Positions 1-9,147 of a stretch of DNA of 64,000 bases are shown piece after piece. The number at the start of each line of letters is the position of its first letter. Position 1 is the first letter of the stretch. Source of the stretch: [Clostridium] symbiosum (GTDB taxonomy: Bacteria > Bacillota > Clostridia > Lachnospirales > Lachnospiraceae); contig CP143946.1 of assembly GCA_036419695.1 (NCBI GenBank), positions 1,978,001 through 2,042,000 on the forward strand. Direction: 5' to 3'. The notes under the pieces are model-generated. The model did no database searches, was not told the origin of the DNA, and saw only the letters and a list, made by a program, of their open reading frames with translations. The translations under genes were made by a program, and so were the position numbers.

Positions 1-887
1 TTCTGGCGGCTGCGGCTGCGCTTAAGAATGCTGATACAGAGGAGAACTATACGGTAACCGTGTATGGAACTCCGGCGGAAGAGAGTGTCAGCGGTAAAAT
101 TATGATGGTGAAGAACGGCTGCACATTTGAAGAACTGGATGTGGCCCTGATGATGCATGGAAGCGGCGCAACCCAGGTGGATGTGAAAAGCCTGGCGCTT
201 TCCAAATTCAAAATCATATTCCACGGAGTCAGCGCCCATGCGGCCGTGAAGCCCGAGAAGGGGAGAAGCGCCCTGGACGGACTTATCATGGCATGCCAGG
301 GAGTGGAATTCCTCCGGGAACACGTGGCGGATGATGTGAAAATGCACTACACCATTGTAAACTGCGGAGGCACGCCCGCCAATATCGTTCCGGCGACCGC
401 GGAGGCCAGCTTTTATGTCCGTTCCTACAGCCGTACCTACCTTGACACGGTGATCGAACGATTTAAGAAAGTGCTTCAGGGAGCGGCGATGATGACGGAA
501 ACGGAAGTGGAAATCATTGAAGAAAAGGGAATCGACAGCAAGATCCCGTGTCTGGCCTTAAATGATATCCTGATGGCAAACGCTTCCCTGGCAGAAGCGC
601 CGAGAATCAGGCCTGCAAGAGAAAAAACAGGTTCCACCGATTTCGGCAACATCATGCACCGCGTACCGGGTTCCTGTATCAGGGTGGCATTTGTAAAAGA
701 GGATGCGGCGTCCCATTCACAGGACTATGTCGATGCGGGAAAGAGCAGCGAAGCCCATGAGGCAATTGTTTACGGAGCAAAGATTCTGGCCGGTTCGGCA
801 CTGGATCTTGTGATGCAGCCGGAGCTTCTTGAATCGGTGAAAAAAGAATTTGCCGAGAGACTGGCTGATGAGATGAAAATGAATTAA
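1..887 (+). CDS. M20 family amidohydrolase/peptidase, 5' end missing (AbgB-like)
   Basis: The gene enters from the left edge; the frame is open from base 3, so the GTG at 60 is internal. The first visible residues contain VYGTPAEE, the strand-loop typical of M20 metallopeptidases and amidohydrolases of the AbgB/IAL type. The usual dimerisation domain follows (HAAVKPEKGRSALDG, about residues 60-75 of the visible part), and a late STDFGN segment matches the C-terminal part of the catalytic domain. Enzymes of this family hydrolyse amide bonds of N-acyl or p-aminobenzoyl amino acids using two zinc ions; the N-terminal metal ligands lie outside the window. It is followed after 12 bases by a YfcC-type carrier, which suggests uptake and hydrolysis of one amidated substrate. 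The exact substrate cannot be told. Confidence 0.85.
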   Translation, partial: LAAAAALKNADTEENYTVTVYGTPAEESVSGKIMMVKNGCTFEELDVALMMHGSGATQVDVKSLALSKFKIIFHGVSAHAAVKPEKGRSALDGLIMACQGVEFLREHVADDVKMHYTIVNCGGTPANIVPATAEASFYVRSYSRTYLDTVIERFKKVLQGAAMMTETEVEIIEEKGIDSKIPCLALNDILMANASLAEAPRIRPAREKTGSTDFGNIMHRVPGSCIRVAFVKEDAASHSQDYVDAGKSSEAHEAIVYGAKILAGSALDLVMQPELLESVKKEFAERLADEMKMN

Positions 888-899
888 GGGGGAACGAAA

Positions 900-2303
900 G
901 TGAGCGAAAAGACGAAAAAAGAATTTAAGATGCCGCATACCTTTGTCATTATTGGTGTGATTATCCTGGCGGCAGTTGTCCTGACCTGGATTATTCCGGC
1001 GGGGGCGTATGTAAGGGTGGAGAATGCCGAGGGAATCAAGGTAATCGATCCGTCCCAGTTCAGCTATATTGACAGGACGCCGGTGAACCCGTTCTTAATA
1101 CCGCTTTTTATTGTAAAAGCATTTATCAGTAAGATTGACCTGATGCTGGTTATCCTCTTTGCCGGCGGCGCATTCCACATGGTGACGGAGACAGGCGCTC
1201 TCCATGCCATCGTTGCAAAACTGGCCAAGAAATTTTCGGGTAAATTATATATTTTCATCCCGATCCTGACGCTTGTATTTGCCCTGATCTGTACGACGCA
1301 GGGGGTAAACCTCTTTATTGCCTTTGCTCCCATCATGGTTATGCTGGCAATGGCGATGGGGCTTGACTCCATCACGGGAGCCGCCATCATCCTGTTAGGC
1401 GGAGCCGTTGGATTCTCCACAGGCCCGTTAAACATCAACACGACTATTGTGGCGCAGAAAATTGCGGAACTGCCGCTTTACTCCGGCGTTGCCTACCGTT
1501 TTGTCTGTTTTGCGGTTTTCTATGTGGTAACGAATATTTACCTGATCCGCTATGCAATGAAAGTGCATAAAAATCCGAAACTGAGCCCGATGTACGACCT
1601 GGATCAGACAAGCGAGTTCAAGGAGAATGCGGATCTTGAAACATTCGGAACCATGGATTTAAGAAAAGTCCTGATCATGATTGCCTTCTTTGCCTCCCTG
1701 ATCGCCATTGTTTACGGCGGCATCAAGATGGACTGGGACATGGAAGAAACTGCGGCAATATTCCTGGGACTGGCTGTTGTGGAAGGCGCGATTGCGGGCT
1801 TCGGACCGTCCAAGATTTCAAAAGATTTCCTGGCAGGATGTAAGAAGATGCTGGGAGCCGCATTCATTATCGGTATGGCAAGCGCCATCTCAAGCATTAT
1901 GAAATCGGGCAACATCATCGACACCGTTGTACATGCCCTGGCAGGCGGCCTGAACGTCGTTCCGGCCATGCTCCAGGCTCCGGCCATGCTGATTGCCAAC
2001 ACGGTAATCAACGTATTCCTGACATCAGGCAGCGGCCAGGCGGCGGCAGTTATGCCGATTATGACTCCGCTTGCGGATCTGCTGGGAATTACAAGGCAGA
2101 CGGCGGTACTCGCATTCAACTTCGGAGACGGATTCTGTAACTACGTGCTTCCTACCTCCACGGCTCTTATGGGAATCATCAGTGCTGCCAATATTCCTTA
2201 TGACAGATGGATGAAATTCATGTGGAAACTGTTCCTGATCTGGATGGCAACGGGGACCGTGATGCTGATTATTGCACAGGCGATTCATTTTGGACCAATA
2301 TGA
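900..2303 (+). CDS. YfcC family (C4-dicarboxylate/AbgT-like) membrane carrier
   Basis: A 467-residue hydrophobic protein with about 11-12 membrane spans. It opens with a short basic cytoplasmic tail (SEKTKKEFKMPHTF) and a first span ending in WIIPAGAY, which is typical of the YfcC/DcuC-like family. The start is GTG at 900, with AAGGGGGA about 7 bases upstream. Members are secondary transporters of the inner membrane, annotated as basic amino acid or C4-dicarboxylate antiporters. Family knowledge does not fix the substrate. The gene directly follows an M20 amidohydrolase in the same orientation with no terminator between, so the pair probably imports and cleaves an acylated or peptidic compound. 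Confidence 0.85.
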   Translation: MSEKTKKEFKMPHTFVIIGVIILAAVVLTWIIPAGAYVRVENAEGIKVIDPSQFSYIDRTPVNPFLIPLFIVKAFISKIDLMLVILFAGGAFHMVTETGALHAIVAKLAKKFSGKLYIFIPILTLVFALICTTQGVNLFIAFAPIMVMLAMAMGLDSITGAAIILLGGAVGFSTGPLNINTTIVAQKIAELPLYSGVAYRFVCFAVFYVVTNIYLIRYAMKVHKNPKLSPMYDLDQTSEFKENADLETFGTMDLRKVLIMIAFFASLIAIVYGGIKMDWDMEETAAIFLGLAVVEGAIAGFGPSKISKDFLAGCKKMLGAAFIIGMASAISSIMKSGNIIDTVVHALAGGLNVVPAMLQAPAMLIANTVINVFLTSGSGQAAAVMPIMTPLADLLGITRQTAVLAFNFGDGFCNYVLPTSTALMGIISAANIPYDRWMKFMWKLFLIWMATGTVMLIIAQAIHFGPI

Positions 2304-2319
2304 TATAGATTGGGAGAAG

Positions 2320-2580
2320 GAGAACGCCGCCGGTGACGGCCGGGGGGCGGGATGGTGAGAGGGAGGTTATGAGTCTTCAGTCCCGGTTTATAGGTTGTTG
2401 TGGGTGGGGAATCCGGGCAGAAAAAGTTCCTGCGGAAAACGCTTGCGCTCTTTGGAGTACATAGCGGACACTAACCTCGAAAAGACCTCGGTAAGTGCCG
2501 ATGAACTCCCAGGTTCCCTCCGGAATCTTTTTCTCCCTCCTTCCCCACAGGCAGGTTATGGTCCGGGACTGAAGACGCGG
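2320..2580. repeat. Palindromic repeat element, copy A
   Basis: The core runs from TCTTCAGTCCCGG (2374-2386) to its exact reverse complement CCGGGACTGAAGA (2563-2575). A GC-rich left flank from about 2320 is shared with copy E at 48180. Inside the core, nested partial complements (GAAAAAGTTCC against GGAATCTTTTTC; GGGGAAT against TTCCCC) would let one strand fold into a long imperfect hairpin. The internal sequence aligns with the reverse complement of copy B and with copy C. It has no coding content: short open frames differ between copies. It looks like a MITE- or REP-type element. Confidence 0.75.
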
Positions 2581-3024
2581 AGGTTTTCGCCATCCCGGAC
2601 CGCGGCCTGCGGCGGCTGATTTGTTCTGTTTCTTTCAGGGGGAGGCGTATTGTTGAGGGCACTACGTTTTCCCGGATGCTTAGGGAATGACGCCTGGCCG
2701 GGATTGGAGCGATTTGGTAGAGATTTGGCTGTTGGTCTCTGCACCTGAGTTAGAAGCAGGTTCAAATTATGTACTGGAATCTGCTTTGGATAGAATATAG
2801 ATTTAGATTTAGTGTTGGATTCTGTTATAGAGTTAGAATCGGCTTTCGGTTTTGCCTTGATTCAGCTTTAGAATTAGAATCCGGCACTATTTTTTGTCCT
2901 GAGAATCCGGCAGAATGTAAAAGCACCGTAACTGCGTAGTGGCTGGGACAATACCGTTCCCCCACTTGACGAAAGAGACAATCAGCCCCTGAAGCCGGCG
3001 GACGGGGCAATCACCTTCCCTGAG
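2576..3024. other. Gene-free stretch between inverted repeat copies A and B
   Basis: About 450 bases with no credible gene: short frames only, without ribosome binding sites. The middle (2760-2900) is full of loosely repeated TTAGAAT / AGAATCCGG words of low complexity. Because copies A and B on either side are inverted relative to each other, the block has the layout of a composite element, but no transposase is present. Confidence 0.5.
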
Positions 3025-3283
3025 TCTTCAGTCCCGTCGATAACCTGCCCGGGGAAGGAAGGAGAAAAGATTCCGAAGGGGACATTGGAGCCCGCCGGTG
3101 CTTAGACGGCGTTCTTTGACGTCTTAGCATCCGCTGTGCGCTCCACAAGCGGAAGCGGGTCCCCGTAGGAATCTTTTCTCCTGGATTCCCCCTCACCACA
3201 CCCTACAAACCGGGACTGAAGACTCATATCCACCCTCCCACTCCCCCGTCCGCCGTCTCACAGAGGCGTCCTCACATCTCAAT
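3025..3283. repeat. Palindromic repeat element, copy B (inverted relative to A)
   Basis: The core runs from TCTTCAGTCCCG (3025-3036) to CCGGGACTGAAGA (3210-3222), then a right flank to about 3283 that is shared with the right flank of copy E. The reverse complement of the interior aligns along its length with copies A and C, including the CAGCGGATGCTAA and TAAGCACCGGCGG words. It ends just before the promoter of the following transporter gene. Confidence 0.75.
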
Positions 3284-3290
3284 TAATCCC

Positions 3291-3319
3291 TTGTCTTTTG
3301 GTGAAATATATAGTAAACT
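3291..3319 (+). promoter_or_regulatory. Possible sigma-A promoter of the NSS transporter gene
   Basis: TTGTCT (3291-3296) and TAAACT (3314-3319) are separated by 17 bases, about 35 bases before the start codon. The -10 box is imperfect. Confidence 0.4.
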
Positions 3320-3354
3320 AGCTAGGATATGTATATTTATAAAGGAGAATGGTA

Positions 3355-4725
3355 ATGGGCAGAGAAAAATTTTCATCACGTCTGGGATTTATCCTGATTT
3401 CCGCAGGCTGTGCTATCGGCCTGGGGAATGTTTGGAGATTCCCGTACATAGTTGGTCAGTACGGAGGCGCGGCCTTTGTTCTGATTTATGCGGTATTCCT
3501 TGTGCTTCTGGGACTTCCGATTATTGTCATGGAGTTTGCGGTGGGCAGGGCGAGCCAGAAGAGTGCGGCGCTTTCGTTTGATGTGCTGGAACCGAAAGGC
3601 AGTAAGTGGCATATTGAGAAGTGGTTTGCAATGGCAGGCAACTATATTCTTATGATGTTTTATACAACCGTGGCAGGATGGCTGTTCCTGTATTTCGTCA
3701 AGATGGCGGCAGGCGATTTTGTGGGCCTGGATGCGGACGGCGTGGCAGGGGAATTTGGCGCAATGCTTTCCAATCCGTCCCTGATGATCGGATTTATGGT
3801 GCTCTGCGTTGTATTCTGTTTTTCTATCTGTGCAATGGGACTTCAGGGCGGAGTGGAGAAGATTACGAAGCTTATGATGGTCAGCCTCCTTGTGCTGATG
3901 GTAGTGCTGGCAGTGAATTCCGTGAGAATGGAAGGAAGCCGTCCGGGCCTGGAATTCTATTTGAAACCTGACTTTAACAAGATAAAAGAGGCTGGAATCG
4001 GGGAGGTGGTATTCGCCGCCCTGGGACAATCCTTCTTTACGCTGAGTATCGGTATCGGAGCGCTGGCAATCTTCGGAAGTTATATCGGCAAAGAGAGAAG
4101 ACTGACCGGAGAAGCGATCAGCGTTACAATCCTTGACACACTGGTGGCGTTTATGGCCGGACTGATTATTTTTCCAGCCTGCTTCGCCTATAATATTGAG
4201 CCGGGACAGGGGCCAAGCCTGATTTTTATTACGCTGCCGAACGTATTTAACAACATGCCGGGCGGCAGGTTCTGGGGAACGCTGTTCTTCCTGTTTATGT
4301 CCTTCGCGGCAGCCTCCACGGTAATCGCCGTTTTCCAGAATATTGTTTCCTTCGCAACGGACCTGACCGGATGCAGCGTAAAGAAAGCAGTAGTAGTCAA
4401 TATGATTGCAGTGACGCTTTTATCCCTTCCCTGTGTGCTGGGATTCAATGTGTGGAGCGGTGTAACTCCGTTCGGCCCCGGATCTACCATCCTTGATCTG
4501 GAGGACTTTATCGTCAGCAATAACCTGCTTCCTCTGGGAAGCCTTGTGTACCTTTTATTCTGTACAAGCCGTTACGGATGGGGATTCAAGAACTTCACAA
4601 AGGAGGCCAATGAGGGAAAAGGCATCAAGTTCCCTGCATGGGCCAGAATTTATGTTTCTTATGTAATACCGCTGGTTGTACTGTATATTTTCTTCCAGGG
4701 ATACTGGGCTAAGTTTTTTGCATAA
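3355..4725 (+). CDS. Neurotransmitter:sodium symporter (NSS/SNF) family transporter
   Basis: A membrane protein of 456 residues with about 11 spans, the usual length of bacterial NSS carriers. The signature GNVWRFPY sits in the first, unwound helix (residues 24-31), preceded by AIGL; this region binds substrate and sodium in LeuT-type carriers. These proteins bring amino acids or related amines into the cell with Na+. The ATG at 3349 is only one base past AAAGGAG (3341-3347), so the ATG at 3355, 7 bases from it, is the likelier start. It is transcribed alone: repeat copy B and a promoter precede it and a strong terminator follows. The next operon begins with a MalY/PatB-type lyase, so a sulfur or aromatic amino acid is a possible substrate, though unproven. 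Confidence 0.88.
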   Translation: MGREKFSSRLGFILISAGCAIGLGNVWRFPYIVGQYGGAAFVLIYAVFLVLLGLPIIVMEFAVGRASQKSAALSFDVLEPKGSKWHIEKWFAMAGNYILMMFYTTVAGWLFLYFVKMAAGDFVGLDADGVAGEFGAMLSNPSLMIGFMVLCVVFCFSICAMGLQGGVEKITKLMMVSLLVLMVVLAVNSVRMEGSRPGLEFYLKPDFNKIKEAGIGEVVFAALGQSFFTLSIGIGALAIFGSYIGKERRLTGEAISVTILDTLVAFMAGLIIFPACFAYNIEPGQGPSLIFITLPNVFNNMPGGRFWGTLFFLFMSFAAASTVIAVFQNIVSFATDLTGCSVKKAVVVNMIAVTLLSLPCVLGFNVWSGVTPFGPGSTILDLEDFIVSNNLLPLGSLVYLLFCTSRYGWGFKNFTKEANEGKGIKFPAWARIYVSYVIPLVVLYIFFQGYWAKFFA

Positions 4726-4768
4726 TTTTGAGTGGACGGAAATCATTTAATTGAATATAAGCAGCCTG

Positions 4769-4806
4769 AAGGCAAGAGGAAAGTGTTTTTTTCCTCTTGC
4801 CTTTTT
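4769..4806 (+). terminator. Rho-independent terminator after the NSS gene
   Basis: AAGGCAAGAGGAA (4769-4781) pairs with TTCCTCTTGCCTT (4791-4803) and runs into a T tract. The loop also holds Ts, so it may work on both strands. Confidence 0.85.
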
Positions 4807-4948
4807 GAGTGGCAGCGAAAAGTTCGTGAAGCCGAAGAGTGCGGCTGCAGTTATCGGAGAACGTTGGATTAAAAACCAGATATAAGGATGATATAATAAA
4901 CTATTAAATAAAAATTATTATAAAATATCAAAATATACAGAATATATA

Positions 4949-4977
4949 TTGACAAATATGGCGCGTGGTGATATAAA
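4949..4977 (+). promoter_or_regulatory. Sigma-A promoter of the lyase/Dpp operon
   Basis: TTGACA (4949-4954), 17-base spacer, TATAAA (4972-4977), in an AT-rich stretch about 100 bases before the first gene. The rest of 4807-5078 has no gene; it is AT-rich from about 4880. Confidence 0.7.
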
Positions 4978-5078
4978 ATAACTAAGATATAAAGTTTAGC
5001 AGATTAACTAAAAAGAAGCTAAATATAGAAGTACATAAATACAAAAGCAGATAAATGATTAGAGATGGAGGAGCGTGT

Positions 5079-6233
5079 ATGTATAATTTCGATGTGCTTT
5101 TAAAGCGCAGGCATACGGACAGCACGAAGTGGGACGCCCTGGGACGTGATTACGGCAGAGATGATTTGATGCCGTTCTGGGTGGCGGATGCCGATTTCCC
5201 GGTGCTGCCGGATATCAACCGGGCGATCAGGGAGCGGGCGGACGACGGAATGACGTTCGGATATACATTTGCCGGTGACGGGTATTATGACAGTATCATT
5301 TCCTGGAACCGGGACCGTCACGGCCTGGAGCTTTTAAGAGAGCAGCTGCTTCCGGCTCCGGGCGTGATAACGGCGCTTTCGGTCGTGCTCCTGGCGATTG
5401 CTGGGAAAGGAGACAAAATGCTATTGAATCCTCCGGTTTATTCCCCGTTTTTTACGGTCGTGAAAGGGCTTGGGTATGAGCTGGCGGAATCGCCCCTCCT
5501 GTACCAAAACGGCAGATATGAGTTGGATTTTGAGGACATCGAGAAGAAATTCAGGGAAGGAGTTAAATATTATATTCTGTGCAGTCCCCACAACCCGGTG
5601 GGCAGGGTATGGAGCGGGGAGGAGCTTAAACGGCTTACGGCTCTCTGCAGGGAATACGGGGTGCTGATTATTTCAGACGAAATCCATTACGATATTGTAT
5701 ATCCCGGACACCACCATACCTCGATTCTACAGGTGGATGAGGATGCGATCATGATTACCGCCCCCAGTAAAACGTTCAACATTGCGGGGCTGAAGTCGTC
5801 GGTCATCGTTATAAAGAATGAAAAGCTGCGCCAAAAGGTGGAAGAATTTGCGGCCAGCATGCATCTTTACATCAATCTGTTTGCCTACCGGGCGACGGAA
5901 GCCGCCTATGGGAAGGGCGGTCCCTGGGTGGATGAAATGATTTCCTATCTGGAAGGAAACGCCCGTTTTGTCCTGGATTATGTGAAAAAATATCTGCCAA
6001 AGGTGAAGGCCTCCATGCCGGAGAGCACTTACCTGATGTGGATGGATTTTTCCGGATACCGGTTTACCGAGGAAGAGCTGTTCCACAAGATGCGGGATGA
6101 GGCGAAGGTGGCGCTGAACTTCGGGTCGGAATACGGGCAGGGCTATGAACAGTTCCTGCGCCTGAACATCGCCTGTCCCCGCGCTTATCTGGAGGAGGGG
6201 ATGGAACATATCAGAAAGGCGCTTACGACATAG
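5079..6233 (+). CDS. PLP-dependent C-S lyase/aminotransferase, MalY/PatB family
   Basis: 384 residues of fold-type I aminotransferase. The N terminus NFDVLLKRRHTDSTKWD and the motif LMPFWVADADF are hallmarks of the MalY/PatB group, which cleaves cystathionine or cysteine conjugates to thiol, pyruvate and ammonia. The PLP lysine is in APSKTFNIAG (about K231) and the pyridine-N aspartate in IISDEIHYD (about D200). The ATG at 5055 has no ribosome binding site, while GGAGGAG (5067-5073) lies 5 bases before the ATG at 5079. It is the first gene of the operon reaching to the C39-like gene near 14515. A substrate such as an S-conjugate or a cysteinyl peptide brought in by the Dpp system would fit. 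Confidence 0.85.
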   Translation: MYNFDVLLKRRHTDSTKWDALGRDYGRDDLMPFWVADADFPVLPDINRAIRERADDGMTFGYTFAGDGYYDSIISWNRDRHGLELLREQLLPAPGVITALSVVLLAIAGKGDKMLLNPPVYSPFFTVVKGLGYELAESPLLYQNGRYELDFEDIEKKFREGVKYYILCSPHNPVGRVWSGEELKRLTALCREYGVLIISDEIHYDIVYPGHHHTSILQVDEDAIMITAPSKTFNIAGLKSSVIVIKNEKLRQKVEEFAASMHLYINLFAYRATEAAYGKGGPWVDEMISYLEGNARFVLDYVKKYLPKVKASMPESTYLMWMDFSGYRFTEEELFHKMRDEAKVALNFGSEYGQGYEQFLRLNIACPRAYLEEGMEHIRKALTT

Positions 6234-6303
6234 CGCGGCGCTTAAAAACGCAGAGCAGGTATTTTACAGAAAGAGTACCGTGAATAAGAATGGAGGGCAT
6301 TTT

Positions 6304-7431
6304 ATGGAACGGAAACAGGTGGGATTCAGGTTCTTATCCGAACCTGACATGATCAAAGCGGGAGTGCTGGACGTCAGGAAATGCGTGGAGGTGATGGACG
6401 ACACATTCAAGCTTCTGGGAACGGGTGATTTTGTGATGGGCGGCTATAATCAGAGCAGCCACGGCTGTATGCTCTGGTATCCGAAGGAAACTCCCTTTCC
6501 GGGTATGCCGGTGGCCGGGCCGGACCGGAGGTATATGGCGATGCCTGCCTACATAGGCGGACGGTATAACTGCTGCGGCGTGAAGTGGTACGGTTCCAAT
6601 ATCACGAATCCCAAAGAGAGGGGACTTCCCCGTTCGATTCTTATGGTGGGTCTGAATGATGTGGTGACCGGGGAGCCGCTTTGCATCATGTCGGCCAATC
6701 TTCTGAGTGCGATGAGGACGGGCAGCGTACCCGGCGTGGCGGCCAAATATCTGGCAAAGAAGGATGCGGAGTCCCTCGGCGTAATCGGCTGCGGGGTCAT
6801 CAGCAGGGCGTGCGCGAGGGGAATCTTAAACAGCATGCCCGGGGTAAAACGGCTGTATTTAAATGATATTGTCAGGGCCAGCGCGGAGGCGTTCGCCGAG
6901 GAATTCCGGAAAGAATATGAGATAGAAATTATTATAAAAGACAATCTCAGGGATACGGTCGTGGATTCCGACGTCATCAGCGTCGCAGCGGCAGGGCCGG
7001 TGCCCGTTGTCATTGACAGGGAGTGGCTGAAACCGGGCTGCCTGTTTACGGCCACCGGCCATGCGGAGCTGTCCGAGGAATGCTGGCTGGAAAACCAGGT
7101 GGTTTTCGACTACTGGCCGATGCACGAGGTGTGGTACGACGAGGGCCGGATGCATCCGGACGGAATTGAGAGCACGAAAGACTGGGCGCCCAGCTACCAG
7201 ATGCTTAAGATGATGGAGCAGGGGAAGGTGAAAGCGGAAAATATGATGAGCCTGAGCGACGTTGCGGCGGGGAAGATAAGCCCGAGAAAGTCCGAGGACG
7301 AGAAAATTATTTTCATATCCGGCGGCCTTCCGGTGGAGGATGTTTCATGGGGGTACACTCTGTTCGAGGAGGCGGTCAGACAGGATCTGGGTACGATGCT
7401 GACGCTCTGGGATCAGGCCCACTGGCTGTAG
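6304..7431 (+). CDS. Ornithine cyclodeaminase / mu-crystallin family protein
   Basis: 375 residues. It has the OCD-family substrate-binding half (AMPAYIGGRY, then the VKWYGSN lysine near residue 94) followed by a Rossmann domain with LGVIGCGVISRACARG near residues 157-172. LLSAMRTGSVPGVAAKYLA is the conserved family stretch between them. Family members use NAD(H) for lyase, imine reductase or opine-like dehydrogenase reactions; close homologues in gut clostridia carry the label tyramine oxidase subunit B, a name I would not take as proven function. The GTG at 6280 lacks a binding site; GGAGG (6292-6296) serves the ATG at 6304. It lies 70 bases after the lyase and is co-oriented with the binding-protein gene. 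Confidence 0.8.
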   Translation: MERKQVGFRFLSEPDMIKAGVLDVRKCVEVMDDTFKLLGTGDFVMGGYNQSSHGCMLWYPKETPFPGMPVAGPDRRYMAMPAYIGGRYNCCGVKWYGSNITNPKERGLPRSILMVGLNDVVTGEPLCIMSANLLSAMRTGSVPGVAAKYLAKKDAESLGVIGCGVISRACARGILNSMPGVKRLYLNDIVRASAEAFAEEFRKEYEIEIIIKDNLRDTVVDSDVISVAAAGPVPVVIDREWLKPGCLFTATGHAELSEECWLENQVVFDYWPMHEVWYDEGRMHPDGIESTKDWAPSYQMLKMMEQGKVKAENMMSLSDVAAGKISPRKSEDEKIIFISGGLPVEDVSWGYTLFEEAVRQDLGTMLTLWDQAHWL

Positions 7432-7536
7432 GGATGATAAACAGGTTAGCCATTGATTTGTTACGATTCACAGCCCTGCAAAAACGGCAGTCCTGTAAAC
7501 TATTTACCTATCATACAAAGGAGAAGGAGAGAGGTT

Positions 7537-9111
7537 ATGAAAAAAACGAGATTGTTTCTGACAATGCTTTTGGCGGCCGCCGTTCTGGCGGGCTGTTCCG
7601 GCAAGAGTGAATCGCCGGCAGGTTCCGAAGCGGGAACCGGCAGCGGCACAGAGGCCCCGGCAGGGGAGACGGCAGGGAATGCGGCCGTTAAAGACGAAGT
7701 GATTGCAGTACTTAAGGGGGAACCCTCCAACATCGATCCTCACGGAAACACGGAGCTGGTGGCCATGACCACCCAGGTACAGATTTTTGAGACACTGGTA
7801 AAAAAAGATGAGGAGGGCAATATCGTTCCCGGACTTGCGGAGAGCTGGGAACAGGTAGACGATAAGACGATCCGTTTCAAACTGAGGGACAATGTATATT
7901 TCCACAACGGTGAAAAAATGACGGCGGAGGATGTGGCCTACACGATTAAGAGGGCCACGGAGAAACCGTCCAGCGCTTCCATTTTTGCCTCCTTTGACGC
8001 CGAAAACACGAAGGCGGTGGACGAGCTGACCGTGGATGTAGCGACGAAAGCGCCGTTTGCGGCCGTATACAATTATCTGACCTCGACGAGGGGCGGCATC
8101 GTGAGTAAAAAAGCGGTGGAGGAGATGGGAGACGACCAGTTCGGGCGCAGTCCCGTCGGAACTGGCCCGTTTGCATTCGATAACTGGGTGAGCGGAACCA
8201 GTATCACCCTAAAGCGCAATGACAGCTACTGGGGAGAAAAACCGGCTTATTCCACCCTCACCCTGAAGTTTATCACGGAGACGGCAAACAGGGCGCTGGA
8301 GATCGAGTCCGGCAATGCCGATATCGTACTGGATCCCGACACGGGCGACCTGGACAGACTGGCGGAGACGGACGGACTTAAAGTGGTGTCCGGCGACAGC
8401 TACGGCATGTCCTATATCGTATTTTCCATGGATGATGAGGTGCTCGGTGATGTGAGAATCCGGCAGGCCCTGTCCATGGCCCTGGATCTCGACTCCCTGG
8501 TGGAGACGGTGTATGGAAACTATGCGACGGTCAGCGAGAGCGTCATGCCGTCCACCGTATTTGCCTATCAATCGCAGGGAAAGCATGAATATAATGTAGA
8601 GAAAGCAAAAGAACTTCTGGCGGAAGCGGGTTATGCGGACGGACTTACAATTGAACTCAATCTTCCAAACGGCTCAGAGCAGCAGAACATCGGCGTCATT
8701 GCGCAGAACATGTGGAAAGAGATCGGCGTGACGGCCAATATTTCCACCGCATCCACTTCCGAGATTATAGCGGCGGGCAGACGCGGGGATAATCAGGTTA
8801 CGATTATGGCGGCAACTTACTCCACAGGCGATCCGGGACATGCCCTGGCGGATTTTGACACGAGAAGCGACGGCTTTTTCAGGCCGGTGGATAAGAAGAT
8901 TGACGAGCTCCTGGACAAGGGAAGCGCCGCCTACGATTCAAAGGAGAGAGCAGCTGTTTACGAGGAACTTCAGGACTACATTTACCACCAGTATTACATA
9001 ATAGGCGTGGCAAACAAGACGGTGAATTACGTGATTACGGACCAGGTGGAAAACTTCTACTGTGATCCGGGCAACATCCCATCCTTTGCGGGCGTCACCG
9101 TAGCCGAATAG
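7537..9111 (+). CDS. ABC transporter substrate-binding lipoprotein, family 5 (peptide/nickel type)
   Basis: 524 residues. It has a lipoprotein signal peptide (MKKTRLFLTM, hydrophobic core, LAGC with the lipidated cysteine at position 20) and a Gly/Ser/Glu/Ala-rich linker to about residue 50. Family-5 marks follow: EPSNIDPHGNTE, the LVKKDEEGNIVPGLAESWE segment and YFHNGEKMTAEDVAYTIKR. Such proteins sit on the outer face of the membrane and deliver peptides or similar solutes to DppBCDF-type importers. The ATG at 7537 follows a GGAGA-rich site and begins the signal peptide, so I prefer it to upstream starts. The matching permease and ATPase genes follow within 900 bases. Confidence 0.92.
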   Translation: MKKTRLFLTMLLAAAVLAGCSGKSESPAGSEAGTGSGTEAPAGETAGNAAVKDEVIAVLKGEPSNIDPHGNTELVAMTTQVQIFETLVKKDEEGNIVPGLAESWEQVDDKTIRFKLRDNVYFHNGEKMTAEDVAYTIKRATEKPSSASIFASFDAENTKAVDELTVDVATKAPFAAVYNYLTSTRGGIVSKKAVEEMGDDQFGRSPVGTGPFAFDNWVSGTSITLKRNDSYWGEKPAYSTLTLKFITETANRALEIESGNADIVLDPDTGDLDRLAETDGLKVVSGDSYGMSYIVFSMDDEVLGDVRIRQALSMALDLDSLVETVYGNYATVSESVMPSTVFAYQSQGKHEYNVEKAKELLAEAGYADGLTIELNLPNGSEQQNIGVIAQNMWKEIGVTANISTASTSEIIAAGRRGDNQVTIMAATYSTGDPGHALADFDTRSDGFFRPVDKKIDELLDKGSAAYDSKERAAVYEELQDYIYHQYYIIGVANKTVNYVITDQVENFYCDPGNIPSFAGVTVAE

Positions 9112-9147
9112 TAAAAAACGTCTCAGAGAAAAACAGGAGGTAAGATT

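Noticed and set aside
2395..2765. Several 60-74 codon frames in both strands
   Set aside because: They coincide with repeat copy A and its edge; the frames are not kept between copies.
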